Positions 37,341-48,038 of a DNA stretch of 64,000 bases are shown here, piece by piece. The position numbers and the translations under genes were made by a program. Source of the DNA: Sphingobacteriales bacterium (lineage in GTDB: Bacteria; Bacteroidota; Bacteroidia; Chitinophagales; UBA2359); assembly GCA_016711295.1 (NCBI GenBank), contig JADJTE010000002.1, forward strand, positions 434,001 to 498,000, given 5' to 3'. Each line of letters begins with the position of its first letter. Positions within the stretch are counted from its first letter, which is position 1. The notes under the pieces are model-generated. The model saw only the letters and a list, made by a program, of their open reading frames with translations, was not told the origin of the DNA and made no database searches.

Positions 37341-40300
37341 TCAATTGGAAGGTATTGATGAACGCTCGCGCCACCAAAGCCGCCAACGTTCCGAGATGAG
37401 GTACATAGCAGGAACAACCACTAAGGTCAGGAATGTGGCAAACATCAAGCCAAAGATAATTGTCCAAGACAAGGGACCCCAGAATACTACACTATCGCCG
37501 CCTAAAAATATTTTGGGGTCAAATTGGGTAATGAGCGACATAAAATCGATGTTTAGCCCTATTGCCATTGGCACCAAGCCCAATACGGTGGCGGTAGCTG
37601 TGAGTAGTACGGGTTTGAGGCGTGTTTTTCCTGCTTGTACGACGCTATGCTCGGCATCATTGCCCTCGTGCATCAATACATCGGAAAATTCGACGATTAG
37701 AATGCCGTTTTTGACCACAATACCCGCCAAACCCACGATACCTATGCCTGTCATGATGATAGAAATGGTCATACCCGTAACGGCAAAGCCCAGCATAACG
37801 CCGATGATGCTAAAAAATATTTCGCTGATGATAATGAGGGTTTTGGTCAGTGAATTGAACTGCAAGATGAGAATCAAAAAGATAAGCCCCAGCGATATGA
37901 GCAATGAGCGACCCAAAAAGGCGGCTTCCTCGGCTTGCGATTCTTGTTCGCCGGTGAGGTCTACTTCTATACCGCGCGGCAATTTGAAATCGGCGGCAAT
38001 GACTTGTTCTATTTGGGTATTTACGGCGTTGGGCGTATAGCCACTCAATACATTAGACGTAAGGGTAATGACGCGCTTTAAGTTTTTGCGCTTAATGCCG
38101 CCATAGGTGCTACCATATTTTACGCTTGCTACTGCCGACAAAGGTACTTGGCGCAGCATACCCGTATTCATATCGCGATAGGTGATGACCAAATTGTTGA
38201 GTGCTGTAATGTCGTTGCGCTGTTGGTAGGTATAGCGCAATTGTATCGGATAATCGTCTTCTGCGTCTTTAAATTTGGATATTTCTTTGCCAAATACGGC
38301 AGTACGTATTTCCATACCTATTTGCGCCGTAGAAAGCCCTTCGCGCATGGCGCGTTCTCGGTCTATTTCAATGATAACTTCGGGGTTGCTGTTCACAAAA
38401 TCCGATTTTAGCTCTTCGATACCCGCTACTTGGGCTGAATCTTCCAAGAAGAATTTGAGCCTTGTAGCAGTAGCCGTTAGTTCTTCTAAGTTATCGCCGC
38501 TAATTTCTATATTGATAGGTGCGCCTACGGGCGGACCGTTTTGCTCTTGGCTCGCCGATATTTGTACGCCCGGAATATCGACAACTTCGGTGCGTATGCG
38601 GTCTAAATATTTTTGGGTCGATTCGCCGTTCCGCTCTGCAAATCGCACAAATGAGATGCTCACTTTTGCTTTGTTCGATGCTGCACTACGGTCGCCGCTC
38701 ATGGGGTCGCTTGCGCCTACGGCAACATTGCTAATAACACCTTGCACGATGGGGTTATTATCGCCCAGAATAGTAGCTACTTTGCGTTCTACTACTTGTG
38801 TTATAGAATCGGTATAGGCTTGGTGTGTCCCAACGGGTAGCGTCAAATAAATATCTATCGTATTGGGGTCGCCACTCGGAAAAACACTATCGGTATATTG
38901 CGCTGTGTAACCAAAAAGATAGAAAAAAACAGCAAAAATACGGTAAACAGTAAAACCAAATAAGGGCGGATACCGCGCATACAAAAAGCTAAAACTGCTT
39001 CGTAGGCATCCATCAATTTGGGCAATAACCGATGCTCAAAACCCGTGACTAAATGGCGCAAAACGAAAAAATAAACGATATAAAGGGCTGTTAATATCCA
39101 AGCGAGGTTGCGACCCAATACCGAACCCGCCAGCCCAAACGCTAAACCTATTCCAAATAAAATAAGCACGTTGCGCCCAAAAGTGCGTAAGTGCTTGCGG
39201 CGTTGTAGGGCATCAGATAAGATAGGTTCGGGCTGCATGAACGATACCGCAAATACGGATTGATGACAAACGCCACAATGAGCGAGGCGATGAGCGTAAG
39301 TATAAGCGTGATGGGTAAATATATCATAAATTTACCCGTAATGCCACTCCAAAATGCTAAGGGTATAAAGGGGCTTAGCGTAGTAAGCGTACCCGCAAAA
39401 ACAGGTACAAATATCTCGCCCGCAGCTCGTTTGGCTGCTTCTATGACCGACATTTTGCCGTGGTCGAAATAGCGGTAGGTATTTTCGATAACTACAATAG
39501 CATCGTCGACAATAATGCCTAATGCAAACAACAAGCCGAACAGAACAATCATGTTCAACTCAAAGCCGATACTAGGCATCACCATAAAAGCCATAAATAT
39601 GGACAGAGGCACCGACAAAGCGACAAAAAAGGCATTGGTAACGCCCATAAAAAACATCAATACAACCGTGACGAGCAGAAAACCGATGATAATAGAGTTG
39701 ATGAGGTCGGTGAGCGTTACGCGCGTATTCTCCGACATATCAGCCGTAATATCTATTTTTAGGCTGTGGGGTAGGCGCGATACTTTTAGCTCCTCAATCA
39801 AGGCATGTATTTTGTCGGAGGCGGCAATCAGGTTTTCGCCGCTGCGCTTGATAACGTTGAGGGTAATGACGTTTTTGCCATTATACCGCGCATAACTCTC
39901 TTTCTCTTCGTAGGTGTCTTTTATTTCGGCTATATTTTTGAGATAAACCAAACCGCCCGAACTCGATTTGAGCACCAAATTGTTCAGTACTTCGGCGGTA
40001 TTAAACTCACCTTTGACGCGAATGGCGCGTTTCATATTGCCTACATTGACCAAACCGCCCGAAATGGTGATATTCTCTTGCGCTACTGCCCCCTCTATGT
40101 CGCGGAAAGTGACGTTGGCTGCTTGTGCCTTGTAAATATCGACATTGATTTGAATTTCGCGCTCCAATGCGCCTACCATATCTACACGGGTAATTTCTTT
40201 CAGGCCCTCAATTTCGTCTTTGATGTCGTCGGCAAAGCGTTTGAGTTTATTGAGGTCAAAATCACCCGATAGGTTGATATTCATTATCGGTATTTCCGAA

Positions 40301-40717
40301 AAATCGACCTCCAACACATTGGGTGGCGCGGGGAGGTCTTGCGGGAGGTCGGGTTGGGCTTTATCCACCGCATCTTTGACCTTCTGTTTGGCTTCGGCAG
40401 GGACTATATCGGTATTAAACTCAATAACGACATTAGAAAAATCCTGTATAGAGTTGCTCGTAATTTTTTTTACTCCCGACAGCGATTTCATCTGTTTTTC
40501 GATGGGGCGCGTTACCAAACTCTCCATATCAGCGGGCGAAGTGCCAGGGTAAATAGTGCTGACGTAAATGGTCGGGATAACGATGTCGGGAAATTGATTT
40601 TTCGGCAAGCTATTATAAGTCGTTATGCCGAATAGTGTAATTAAAATAGTAATAAAATAAATACCCGGTTCGGTTGTCGATAGACCAACTCGTAGGGGCA
40701 AATTCTTTGAAATTCAT
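37341..40717 (-). CDS. RND family efflux transporter (AcrB/HAE1-like), three apparent frameshifts
   Basis: About 1,120 residues. The start MNFKEFAPTSWSIDNR (ATG 40717) is in another frame from the body, which begins IYFITILITLFGITTYNSLP. Typical RND features: NQFPDIVIPTIYVSTIYPGT porter domain, the conserved membrane segment FALGIIVDDAIVVIENTYRY (Asp-Asp proton relay), and in the second half LAGIVVKNGILIVEFSDVLM. It exports lipids, drugs or metals with an outer-membrane channel and a periplasmic adaptor, neither of which is in the window. Breaks lie near 40680, 39240-39200 and 38870. The upstream -7 box at 40793-40800 supports this start. Confidence 0.9.
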
Positions 40718-40792
40718 TGTATATAAATTGGTGGGCGCATAAATACAAAACAAGGGCTACCCTTGCCTCGCAAATGCGGGCGCAAAGGTACG

Positions 40793-40800
40793 AATAGACA
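40793..40800 (-). promoter_or_regulatory. Bacteroidota -7 box (TACCTTTG) of the RND gene
   Basis: Minus-strand TACCTTTG about 75 bp upstream of ATG 40717. Confidence 0.6.
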
Positions 40801-40924
40801 ACCAATAAAGGGTAGGATTTGTTGCAAAGAAAACAAAACGTCCTTGCATTATAGCACTTTGCACCCAACAATCGTGCTAATAGGCAAAACTGTGTGCAAG
40901 AGATTATTTGCCCTCTGATTTGTT

Positions 40925-42312
40925 TTAAGCATTAATAGATACCAATAACTCTTTTTCGTATGCTTCCATGGCTGTGTCATAAATGCCGTCCAAATCAGGG
41001 CTATTGTAGCGTTGGGCAATGCCTTCGATACCTAATATTTGGTCGAACAATTGGTCTTGCAATTTGCCTATGTGCAGGGCTTCGGAATAGCGTGTATGGC
41101 TAAATGTAACCAAAGAATAGAGTGATTGAAAGCGGCTACCATAGCGAGCGTGTAGGTGCTGCTCTATTTTTTTGCGCAACTGAAAATTGGGGTCTGCCAC
41201 TAAGTCGCGCATTTCGATAAAATTTTGGAGTGCGAGGTCGGCAATAGCATTAGCGTCGGGCTGGCGTAGGTGTTCGTATTGCGCCCAAATGGTTGCCCAG
41301 TCGGTATGTCCGTCGGTAGTGGTGGCTTGGTCAATTAAGCCGCACAATACGCGCACATCTTCAAAACCCGCATTCATGCCTTGCCCGAAAAACGGTACAA
41401 TGGCATGGGCGGCATCGCCTATTAAAGCTACGCGGTTGCCTTTTGTCCAAGGCGAGCAGCGCACGGTGACGAGTGACGAGGTGGGATTATCGAAAAAATC
41501 GCTTATCAAATCGGGCATCAGCGGTATGGCATCGGCAAAGTGAGTTTCGAAAACCGCAATACGTCATCGGGCTGCTGCAAATCGTCAAAGCTCGGCGAGC
41601 CTTGATAGGGCAGAAATAACGTACAGGTAAAACTGCCATCTAAATTGGGCAGGGCGATGAGCATAAAACGCTTGCAGGCAGAAATATGCAGGGCGTTTTT
41701 TTCCATTGCCCAGTTGCCGTCGGGCAAAGGCGCGATGCAAAGCTCTTTATAGGCGTGTTCTAAATATTGTTGCGAATAATTGAAACGGTCGCTGCGCTGC
41801 ATACCGCCGCGTATGGCAGAAAATGCACCATCGGCACCAATAATGAGGTCGGTGCTTAGGGTTTGTTCGGTTTGGGTGGCGGTATTTTGCAGGTGTAATT
41901 CGTAGTCGTCTGTATCGAAATAGAGGCAGCGGTGGTCGAAATGAAAACGCACGTTGGCTTGTTGCTCGGCGGCGGTCATTAGTTTTTTGTTCAGTTCTGC
42001 TCTTGATACCGAAAATATAGCCTGTTCTGCTTCGCCATAGGGCTGAAACGATTGGCTGCCGTCGGTGGCATGTACCATGCGCCCGTACATAGGTATCCCG
42101 ATTTGGCGCAAATCGCCCTCCATACCTACTTCTTGCAAGGCGCGAAACCCGCGGTGGCTAAGGGCGAGGTTGATAGAGCGCCCTGCGCCTATTGTGGTGC
42201 GGCGCATATCGGAGCGGCGTTCATATACGTCAATGCTATAACCGCGCTTTGATAGATGTATAGCAAGGAGCGAGCCTACCAAGCCGGCTCCTGCAATGGC
42301 AATATGAGGCAT
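40925..42312 (-). CDS. kmo: Kynurenine 3-monooxygenase (one apparent frameshift)
   Basis: About 463 residues. FAD-binding GxGxxG start IAIAGAGLVGSLLAIHLSKR, the family signature GAGRSINLALSHRGFRAL, and GDAAHAIVPFFGQGMNAGFE (FAD ribityl site) are clear. It hydroxylates L-kynurenine with NADPH and O2 in tryptophan breakdown toward NAD or quinolinate. The break is at 41550-41553: one more base in the run restores RFFETHFADAIPLMPDLISD. No other kynurenine-pathway genes are in the window. Confidence 0.92.
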
Positions 42313-42356
42313 TGAGAAAAGTTATTTGTTTGAAATAGATACAATATGTATATACT

Positions 42357-42488
42357 GACTGTGGTGCAAGAAGTCATTTTAGCAAATTGTTTATTGATTT
42401 CAAAATGTGTAGATGGCTATAAATGAATAATTTACGATTTGAAATTAGATTTAATTTGTATCGATTTTGCCTTTTTTGCACTACAGTC
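42357..42488. mobile_element. Rep-B: small inverted-repeat element, copy 1, with 7-bp target duplication
   Basis: 132 bp. Left end ACTGTGGTGCAAGAAGTCAT and right end, read inward, ACTGTAGTGCAAAAAAGG: about 14 of 17 bp match. Direct repeats ATATACT lie at 42350-42356 and 42489-42495. The interior is AT-rich and non-coding. Copy 2 is at 56254-56385. It separates kmo from the next gene. Confidence 0.9.
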
Positions 42489-42537
42489 ATATACTTAATA
42501 TTATGAAATAATGTTTTTTAGCCTGATGGCAAACGCA

Positions 42538-43626
42538 TTATTGTATCTGAATATCGCGTTTGGCGGCTATGTCTTGGCGGGTAGTACCTTTTATTTCGAG
42601 GATAAAGTCGGCACCGTAGGCGGTAGAGGGGGTTTGGAAGCCAATAGGCGCTTTGCCACTCAATACTTTTTCGACGGCAGCGAGGGCAGTCAGGGCGGTG
42701 AGCGTATATCCTTCGGGCGTAGTGAGGCGGGCAATAGCCGAATTGCCTTTTAGGTCGCGCACTTCGCCCCATACGATGGATTTAGATTTTTGGCGTTGTT
42801 GGTCTGACGGTCCGTTCAGAAATCGGTCTAAGCCTTTTTGGAGCATATTTTTGACCCAATTTTTTTTTGCCCACCATTTCAGAAAACTTCCGCCTTCTAA
42901 GAAGCGCAATATTGTGGGCGACACCGCCATATAAACTTCTATATTGGGTATGCCCGTGCTATAAAACGCGGTGGATACATCGCCCCAAGGAATAGTGACC
43001 GTCTGCACGGCTTTTTGGTCGAAGGTAATCATGCGGGTTTTGAACGCATCAGGCACCACGCGGATTTGACCATTTTGGCGTACTGCTCCGCCACGCCCTA
43101 TATTTTGTAGCATTGTAGATGCCGTGCCATGCGATACGCCGCCGCCCAAACCCGCAAAAGCTAAGGTGAGTTGGGTGGCGGTGGGTAGTCGTTTTTTGAG
43201 GTAGGCAGCCAAGCAATCGGTTGGCACTACATCAAAGCCCGCACCGGGCAAAGCCATGATGCCGCTGCGTTTTATATCGTCGTCAAGGGCTGCTATCATT
43301 TCAAATACACCTATTTCGCCTGTTATGTCTAAGTAATGGGCTTTGTTGCGCATACACGATTCGAGCATAGGACGGGCGGTTTGGGCAAAAGGCCCTGCGC
43401 AATGCAAGACTACATCGACCGACAAAACGGCATCATCTAAGGCGGCTTTGTCGTCGAGTGAAGCGATTTCGTAGGGCATTTTGTAGCGCGTAGCCAATTC
43501 GGCAATAGCTGCTTGGTTGCGCCCACAGAGCAAGGGTTTCAAGCCGCGCTCAGCAGCTAATTGGGTAATGATGCGTCCGGTATAACCGTTAGCACCGTAA
43601 ATCATAAATGGATAGCCGTTAGACAT
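42538..43626 (-). CDS. Saccharopine dehydrogenase-like NAD(P)-binding reductase
   Basis: 362 residues. The N-terminal Rossmann motif MIYGANGYTGRIITQLAAER, followed by VDVVLHCAGPFAQTARPMLE and HYLDITGEIGVFE, is typical of the 'trans-acting enoyl reductase/saccharopine dehydrogenase' family. GIMALPGAGFDVVPTDCLAA is also conserved. The substrate is unknown; members reduce lipids or polyketides rather than saccharopine. The next gene downstream on the same strand side is kmo, separated by the Rep-B element. Confidence 0.87.
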   Translation of the reverse strand: MSNGYPFMIYGANGYTGRIITQLAAERGLKPLLCGRNQAAIAELATRYKMPYEIASLDDKAALDDAVLSVDVVLHCAGPFAQTARPMLESCMRNKAHYLDITGEIGVFEMIAALDDDIKRSGIMALPGAGFDVVPTDCLAAYLKKRLPTATQLTLAFAGLGGGVSHGTASTMLQNIGRGGAVRQNGQIRVVPDAFKTRMITFDQKAVQTVTIPWGDVSTAFYSTGIPNIEVYMAVSPTILRFLEGGSFLKWWAKKNWVKNMLQKGLDRFLNGPSDQQRQKSKSIVWGEVRDLKGNSAIARLTTPEGYTLTALTALAAVEKVLSGKAPIGFQTPSTAYGADFILEIKGTTRQDIAAKRDIQIQ

Positions 43627-43744
43627 GGCAATAGAGAGGGCTGATAGAATTGATGTAAGGTGCGCTATTCAGTAGTACAATAAACAGTGGTACCACAAGC
43701 ACTAATGTAAGGAAAGGAGGGCGATAATAAAGTTTCGGAGGGGC

Positions 43745-44466
43745 TTATTGGGTTGGAGGTAGGTATAGCGATGCTATTTCGTCGTTTGTCAAGGGGCGGC
43801 TGTTTTCTGTCCATACACACATTACAGCGTCGTCTATCCGCTTGCAGTGCATTGTAAAAACAAGCGACAAATCGCCTTTTTGTAGTGTAGCTTCTATAAG
43901 GCCCGTGCCGCTATTATAATTTCTGATTCGCAAATGGTCTCTAAAACTCAATTCGCCTTGGGCATACCATTTATATAAGGCTTCTTTGGCAGCCCAATAT
44001 ACGGTATAGCGCATCAGTCGGTCGCGGTCGCTGCGGATAATGCTGCTGAGGTAATTGGTTTCGTAGGTAGATAAAAAACGCTCGGCAATGCGCACAATTT
44101 TAGGGCGCAACTCTTCGATGTCGATGCCTACGGCTTGGTGCGGGTGCAGTGCTACGGCAGCCCATTGGTTGCTGTGCGATATACTGATATGGTAGCCATT
44201 GCTTAGGGTGGGTCTGCCCGATATTTCATAGTTGATGCACCCTTCGTAGTCGGGTAGTAGTGTATGCAGCAGCACGCGCGCACCGCCATACGCTCGCGCT
44301 GGCGGCGTTCGAGGGCAGTATCGCTTTTGTCGATAGCATTGTCGGCAGTTATTTCGCAGACATATCGGTTGGGCAACCCTGCGGGGTGGCTATGCCATTG
44401 TGCAGCAAGGGTCGCAATTCGGTCGATGCCGACAAGCAAAGGTGGTTCGGACGAAATAATAGGCAT
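43745..44466 (-). CDS. 4'-phosphopantetheinyl transferase, Sfp-like (one apparent frameshift)
   Basis: About 240 residues. Start MPIISSEPPLLVGIDRIATL. The core signature appears as NGYHISISHSNQWAAVALHP, then AVGIDIEEL (Mg-binding Asp/Glu) and VYWAAKEALYKWY (WxxKEA). It moves phosphopantetheine from CoA to carrier proteins of fatty-acid, polyketide or peptide synthesis. The frame breaks near 44275, where RERMAVR must join VLLHTLLPDYEGC. It shares a bidirectional promoter region with the GH1 gene. Confidence 0.87.
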
Positions 44467-44489
44467 GGCAGTTCGCAGAAAAACACCTA

Positions 44490-44497
44490 CAAAGATA
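44490..44497 (-). promoter_or_regulatory. Bacteroidota -7 box (TATCTTTG) of the phosphopantetheinyl transferase gene
   Basis: CAAAGATA on the plus strand, 24 bp upstream of ATG 44466. Confidence 0.65.
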
Positions 44498-44519
44498 CAA
44501 TTAAAACTGCAAAGTTACC

Positions 44520-44527
44520 TACCTTTG
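44520..44527 (+). promoter_or_regulatory. Bacteroidota -7 box (TACCTTTG) of the GH1 gene
   Basis: 27 bp upstream of ATG 44554. With the box at 44490-44497 it makes a compact divergent promoter pair. Confidence 0.65.
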
Positions 44528-44553
44528 CCCACATTCCTTTTTTGCAAAAAATT

Positions 44554-45731
44554 ATGCTCATACAATTTCCTAAAAATTTTATATGGGGCACATCTACCGC
44601 TGCCCCGCAAATAGAAACTGCCTTTGACCACGATTGGGTAGGCGTAAAATCGAAAGACGGATTTACGTTTGGGCGAACCTCTGACCACGAAAAACGCCGT
44701 ACCGAAGATTTGCAATATATTTGCCAATTGGGCAATGCCTATCGCATGAGTCTCGACTGGTCGCGCCTACAACGCGAACCATACGGCAAGTTTGTACCCG
44801 AAGTAGTGAGCGAATATCGCGCGTTGCTTGCCAAACTAGAAGCCCGCAACAAATATATCATCGCTTGTAGTTGCACCATTTTGCCAATCCTAATTGGTTT
44901 GTGCGGGCAGGCTCATGGGATAGCGAAAAAAGCATCGGCATGTTTACCGATTATGCTCGGCAAATAGTGGATAATTTTGGCGATATGGTAGACAATTGGA
45001 ATACGTTTAACGAACCCAATGTTTATTTGGTCAATTCGCGTTTTATAGGTAATTTTCCACCTTTCAAAAAAAATATTCGCGCGTTTTGGGCTGCTTTTAA
45101 CCATATAAGCCGTGCCCACAAGCTAACTGCCAAAATACTGAAAGACCGATACCCCAATACCCCCGTCGGCATCTCGCACAATTGTGTCGCGTTTGAAGCG
45201 GCTAACTTTATTGGTCGCCTGCCCGCCTATATTGCCGACAAAGTATTTATGGAGACCATTCCCGACCGATTTTTAGAGGGCTGCGATTATTGGGGCATGA
45301 GCTATTATGCACGTATTCCGCTTGCACCTTTTCCTGTGACCGAAGTAGATACGCCGGGTAAATTAGCCGAATGGGGCAGACCACACGACAAGATGTGGCA
45401 ATATTATCCCGAAGGCATGAAAGAATCGGTATTGCGCTACCACGACCGCTATAAATTGCCTATCATCATCACCGAAAGCGGCATTTGTACCGATGATTCG
45501 CAGGTGCGCATCAATAGCATCAAGCAATATTTGGGCTTGCTACACGAATGTATCGCCCAAGGCGTTGATTTGCGCGGCTATTTCCACTGGACAACCCTCG
45601 ACAATTTTGAATGGAATCTGGGCCCTACCTACCGTTTCGGCTTAGTACATGTCAATTTTGATACGGGCGAGCGTACCATGAAACCCTGCGGCGAGTTCTA
45701 CAAACAAGTGGTAGAGCAAGGTGGATTTTAG
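44554..45731 (+). CDS. Glycoside hydrolase family 1 enzyme (beta-glucosidase-like), one apparent frameshift
   Basis: About 390 residues, short for GH1 (usually ~450). Start MLIQFPKNFIWGTSTAAPQI is the family N-terminal motif. The acid/base Glu is in NWNTFNEPN and the nucleophile Glu in PIIITESGICTDD; GYFHWTTLDNFEWNLGPTYR is the closing signature. It cleaves beta-glucosides or beta-galactosides in the cytoplasm. The frame breaks near 44865-44875, where KYIIA must join LHHFANPNWFVRAGSWD. Both catalytic acids are kept, so it is likely active. Confidence 0.88.
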
Positions 45732-45745
45732 CGCGTATTTGTTGC

Positions 45746-46852
45746 TTACCACTTTGGTAAATAGCGTTGCAGCCTGATGGATAAATCTAAGAATAGAATA
45801 CGCGGGTTGGCATTGCGCTCGATATGATAGATAGATTTTTCAGTCATTTCGCTTATAGAATATATATGTTCCCAAGTTATGGTAGGCAATAGGCGTTGTG
45901 CAAATACTGCTTCGGCTTTGCTTAGTACGGCGCGGTGCGATAGGTGTTGCGCCATCAAACATTGCTGCCAAAAATGGAGCACATAGCGCAAAAAATTTTT
46001 TTGACTTTCGCGCCCAATGTCGGCAATTTGTTCGACAAAAGCATCTAAATCGGCGGCATTATGATGAACGCAAGCCGTCAGCCAACGGAGTAAGTATTGT
46101 TGGTTGTCGTGGTCGCCGCCTTTCATAATAGCAAGTGCCTCGCGGTAATCGCCGTTGGCTAAGGCAGCTACTTGGCGAGATTGTTCTGCTCCCAATAGTC
46201 TTTGTTGTTCGAGGCTTTGGGCGATGTCCTCATCGCGTAGGCGCGGGATTTTGAGCATTTGGCTACGCGACAAAATGGTGTTTAGGATTAAGTCGGCATT
46301 TTCGGCTACCAACAAAAACAGGGTTTGGTCGGGCGGCTCTTCGATGAGTTTGAGTAGTCGATTGCCTTCTTTACCCAAGTATTCGGGCAGCCAAACGATG
46401 AGTATTTTATAGCTTTGCTCGTCATGAGCGGTCATACTTAGCTTGCGCACGATGTCATCGCATTCCTCCGCCGTTATATTGCCTTGTTTGTTGTCGGCAT
46501 TGAGGTGTTGTAGCCATTCGTAAGCATCAAAATAGGGGCTTTTCTGCACCATACTGCGCCATTCGCCTATAAATTGGGTGCTGACGGCTTTGCTGCCTAT
46601 GGTAGGGTAGCAAAAATGGATATCGGGGTGTACTAACTTGCGCGAACGTTGGCAGGACAAGCATTTGCCGCACGAATCGCCGCTATAAGGCTGGCTACAA
46701 TTGACCAACTGGGCATAAGCCAAAGCCAAAGCCAAGCCGCCATAGCCCAAATTGCCCAAAAACAATTGGGCATGGCTCACGCGGTCGTCGCTGCGACTAT
46801 GCCATAGCTGCTCTTTAATTGCTTGCTGACCAATAAGCTCTTTAAAATGCAC
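45746..46852 (-). CDS. holB: DNA polymerase III delta-prime subunit
   Basis: 368 residues. AAA+ clamp-loader fold: FKELIGQQAIKEQLWHSRSD, the zinc site CGKCLSCQRSRKLVHPD (CxxCxxC), and LIEEPPDQTLFLLVAENADL, ILSRSQMLKIPRLRDEDIAQ with the SRC-like sensor region replaced by SRSQ. The P-loop region (LGNLGYGGLALA) is degenerate, as is normal for delta-prime, which does not bind ATP. It opens the sliding clamp for loading on DNA. Convergent with GH1, 14 bp between stops. Confidence 0.88.
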   Translation of the reverse strand: MHFKELIGQQAIKEQLWHSRSDDRVSHAQLFLGNLGYGGLALALAYAQLVNCSQPYSGDSCGKCLSCQRSRKLVHPDIHFCYPTIGSKAVSTQFIGEWRSMVQKSPYFDAYEWLQHLNADNKQGNITAEECDDIVRKLSMTAHDEQSYKILIVWLPEYLGKEGNRLLKLIEEPPDQTLFLLVAENADLILNTILSRSQMLKIPRLRDEDIAQSLEQQRLLGAEQSRQVAALANGDYREALAIMKGGDHDNQQYLLRWLTACVHHNAADLDAFVEQIADIGRESQKNFLRYVLHFWQQCLMAQHLSHRAVLSKAEAVFAQRLLPTITWEHIYSISEMTEKSIYHIERNANPRILFLDLSIRLQRYLPKW

Positions 46853-46987
46853 GATTTATAAAAATAATTAATATATAAATTAATAGGTTTAGAAAAATGC
46901 CAAACTATGCTACTTGGGTATATAGCCCATATCGACCAAGCAGGCACGTAGTTGCAGCTAATTCTGAGTGATATACATTTTTAAAAC

Positions 46988-47880
46988 TTATAATTTTTCA
47001 ATTTCCTCCCTCGTCAAACTCGTCAATTCGCTGATGAGGGCATGGTCAAACCCTTTCTTTTTCATCTCCCTTGCGGTTTCTATCTTTCCTTCCATTCTTC
47101 CTTCTATTTTCCCTTTTGTTTCCGCCGCTTTGATGGCATCTTTCAAATCCTCTTTCTCGGTATCGTGATAGCTGGCTAATTTGCGTAGGTATTCGGCATA
47201 TTTGTTATATTCTCTGCGCTCGTCTTCGCTTAGGAGCATTGTATCTAACTTCTTCTTAGCCTCATCTAAGCCAGGAGCGGTAAAGGAATCTTCCACCTTG
47301 CCAGTCTTGAAAAATAAATCCATTCGTCCAATTTGTCGTTCACCTGCTTCTCGTCAAACAATCCTGCTTTGATAATCCAAAATTCGGGGTAGATTTCATG
47401 TATCGATACTTTGCCGTATAATTCTTTTTGCTTTTCTGATAAAGTGAGCGTGTCGTGGTGATGAACGCCTTTGAAAGTGGTCGTGCCGTGATACACATAA
47501 TCCAAGCCCTGTCCGAGGTCGAAATAGGCGATAGTGATAGAAATTACCTTTTTGACTTGTTTGTAGGCTTCGCCTATGGTGATATATTCGGTAATAGCCT
47601 TGGCAGCCCCGAAAAGTATTCGATGGAAATAGTCGTGTTGTTTGGTGTTTTGGACTTCAATGATGACTAACTCGCCTTTTGCGTCCTCGATTAAGATGTC
47701 GTCGTTATATTTGTCGTTGTAAAATTCTTGGTTCGATTGGCTGCTTAGGATTGCCTTTATTTTGATGGTTTGTTTGAGCAGAACGGTCAAAAAACCCTCC
47801 AACACGCCAAAGTTAGCTTTGTCGCGCAGCAATCGTTTCATTGCCCAATCAAATCGTATGAGTTGTTTGGTGTGGTTCAT
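46988..47880 (-). CDS. Rpn family recombination-promoting nuclease/putative transposase (one apparent frameshift)
   Basis: About 297 residues. Start FDWAMKRLLRDKANFGVLEG and KYNDDILIEDAKGELVIIEV QNTKQ give the PDDEXK_2 (Rpn/RpnA) core with Asp, Glu and Lys-type residues (EVQNTK). Later YGKVSIHEIYPEFWIIKAGL is typical of the family, and the C-terminal half is a helical, charged tail with KGKIEGRMEGKIETAREMKK. Rpn proteins promote recA-independent recombination and are linked to mobile DNA and phage defence. The break is at 47310-47314, five bases where six restore YFFKTGKVEDSF. A -7 box sits 5 bp upstream of the ATG. Confidence 0.87.
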
Positions 47881-47884
47881 AAGG

Positions 47885-47892
47885 CAAAGATA
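47885..47892 (-). promoter_or_regulatory. Bacteroidota -7 box (TATCTTTG) of the Rpn gene
   Basis: Minus-strand TATCTTTG only 5 bp before ATG 47880, so the transcript would be leaderless or nearly so. Confidence 0.55.
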
Positions 47893-48038
47893 CAGCTATA
47901 TTCCCAAATTCGCGCAGATAATTGTAGGCATACCCTGTTTCTTTTGAGCGACTACAGTACAAATAAGGCAAAACTTGGGCGGGTTGAGCGTTTGGGCTAA
48001 GTATGGCTATTTTATTCTATGTGATTTAGGACTTGCCC

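Noticed and set aside
37345..38817. Plus-strand frames of 180-231 residues opposite the RND gene
   Set aside because: Low-complexity composition and no family features; the minus strand holds a clear RND transporter.
44260..44553. Longer start for the GH1 gene
   Set aside because: It would run antisense through the phosphopantetheinyl transferase gene; ATG 44554 gives the family N-terminus and has its own -7 box.
46988..47880. Rpn gene as the transposase that moves the Rep elements
   Set aside because: Rpn proteins are PD-(D/E)XK nucleases not known to use inverted-repeat ends, and no Rep ends flank the gene.
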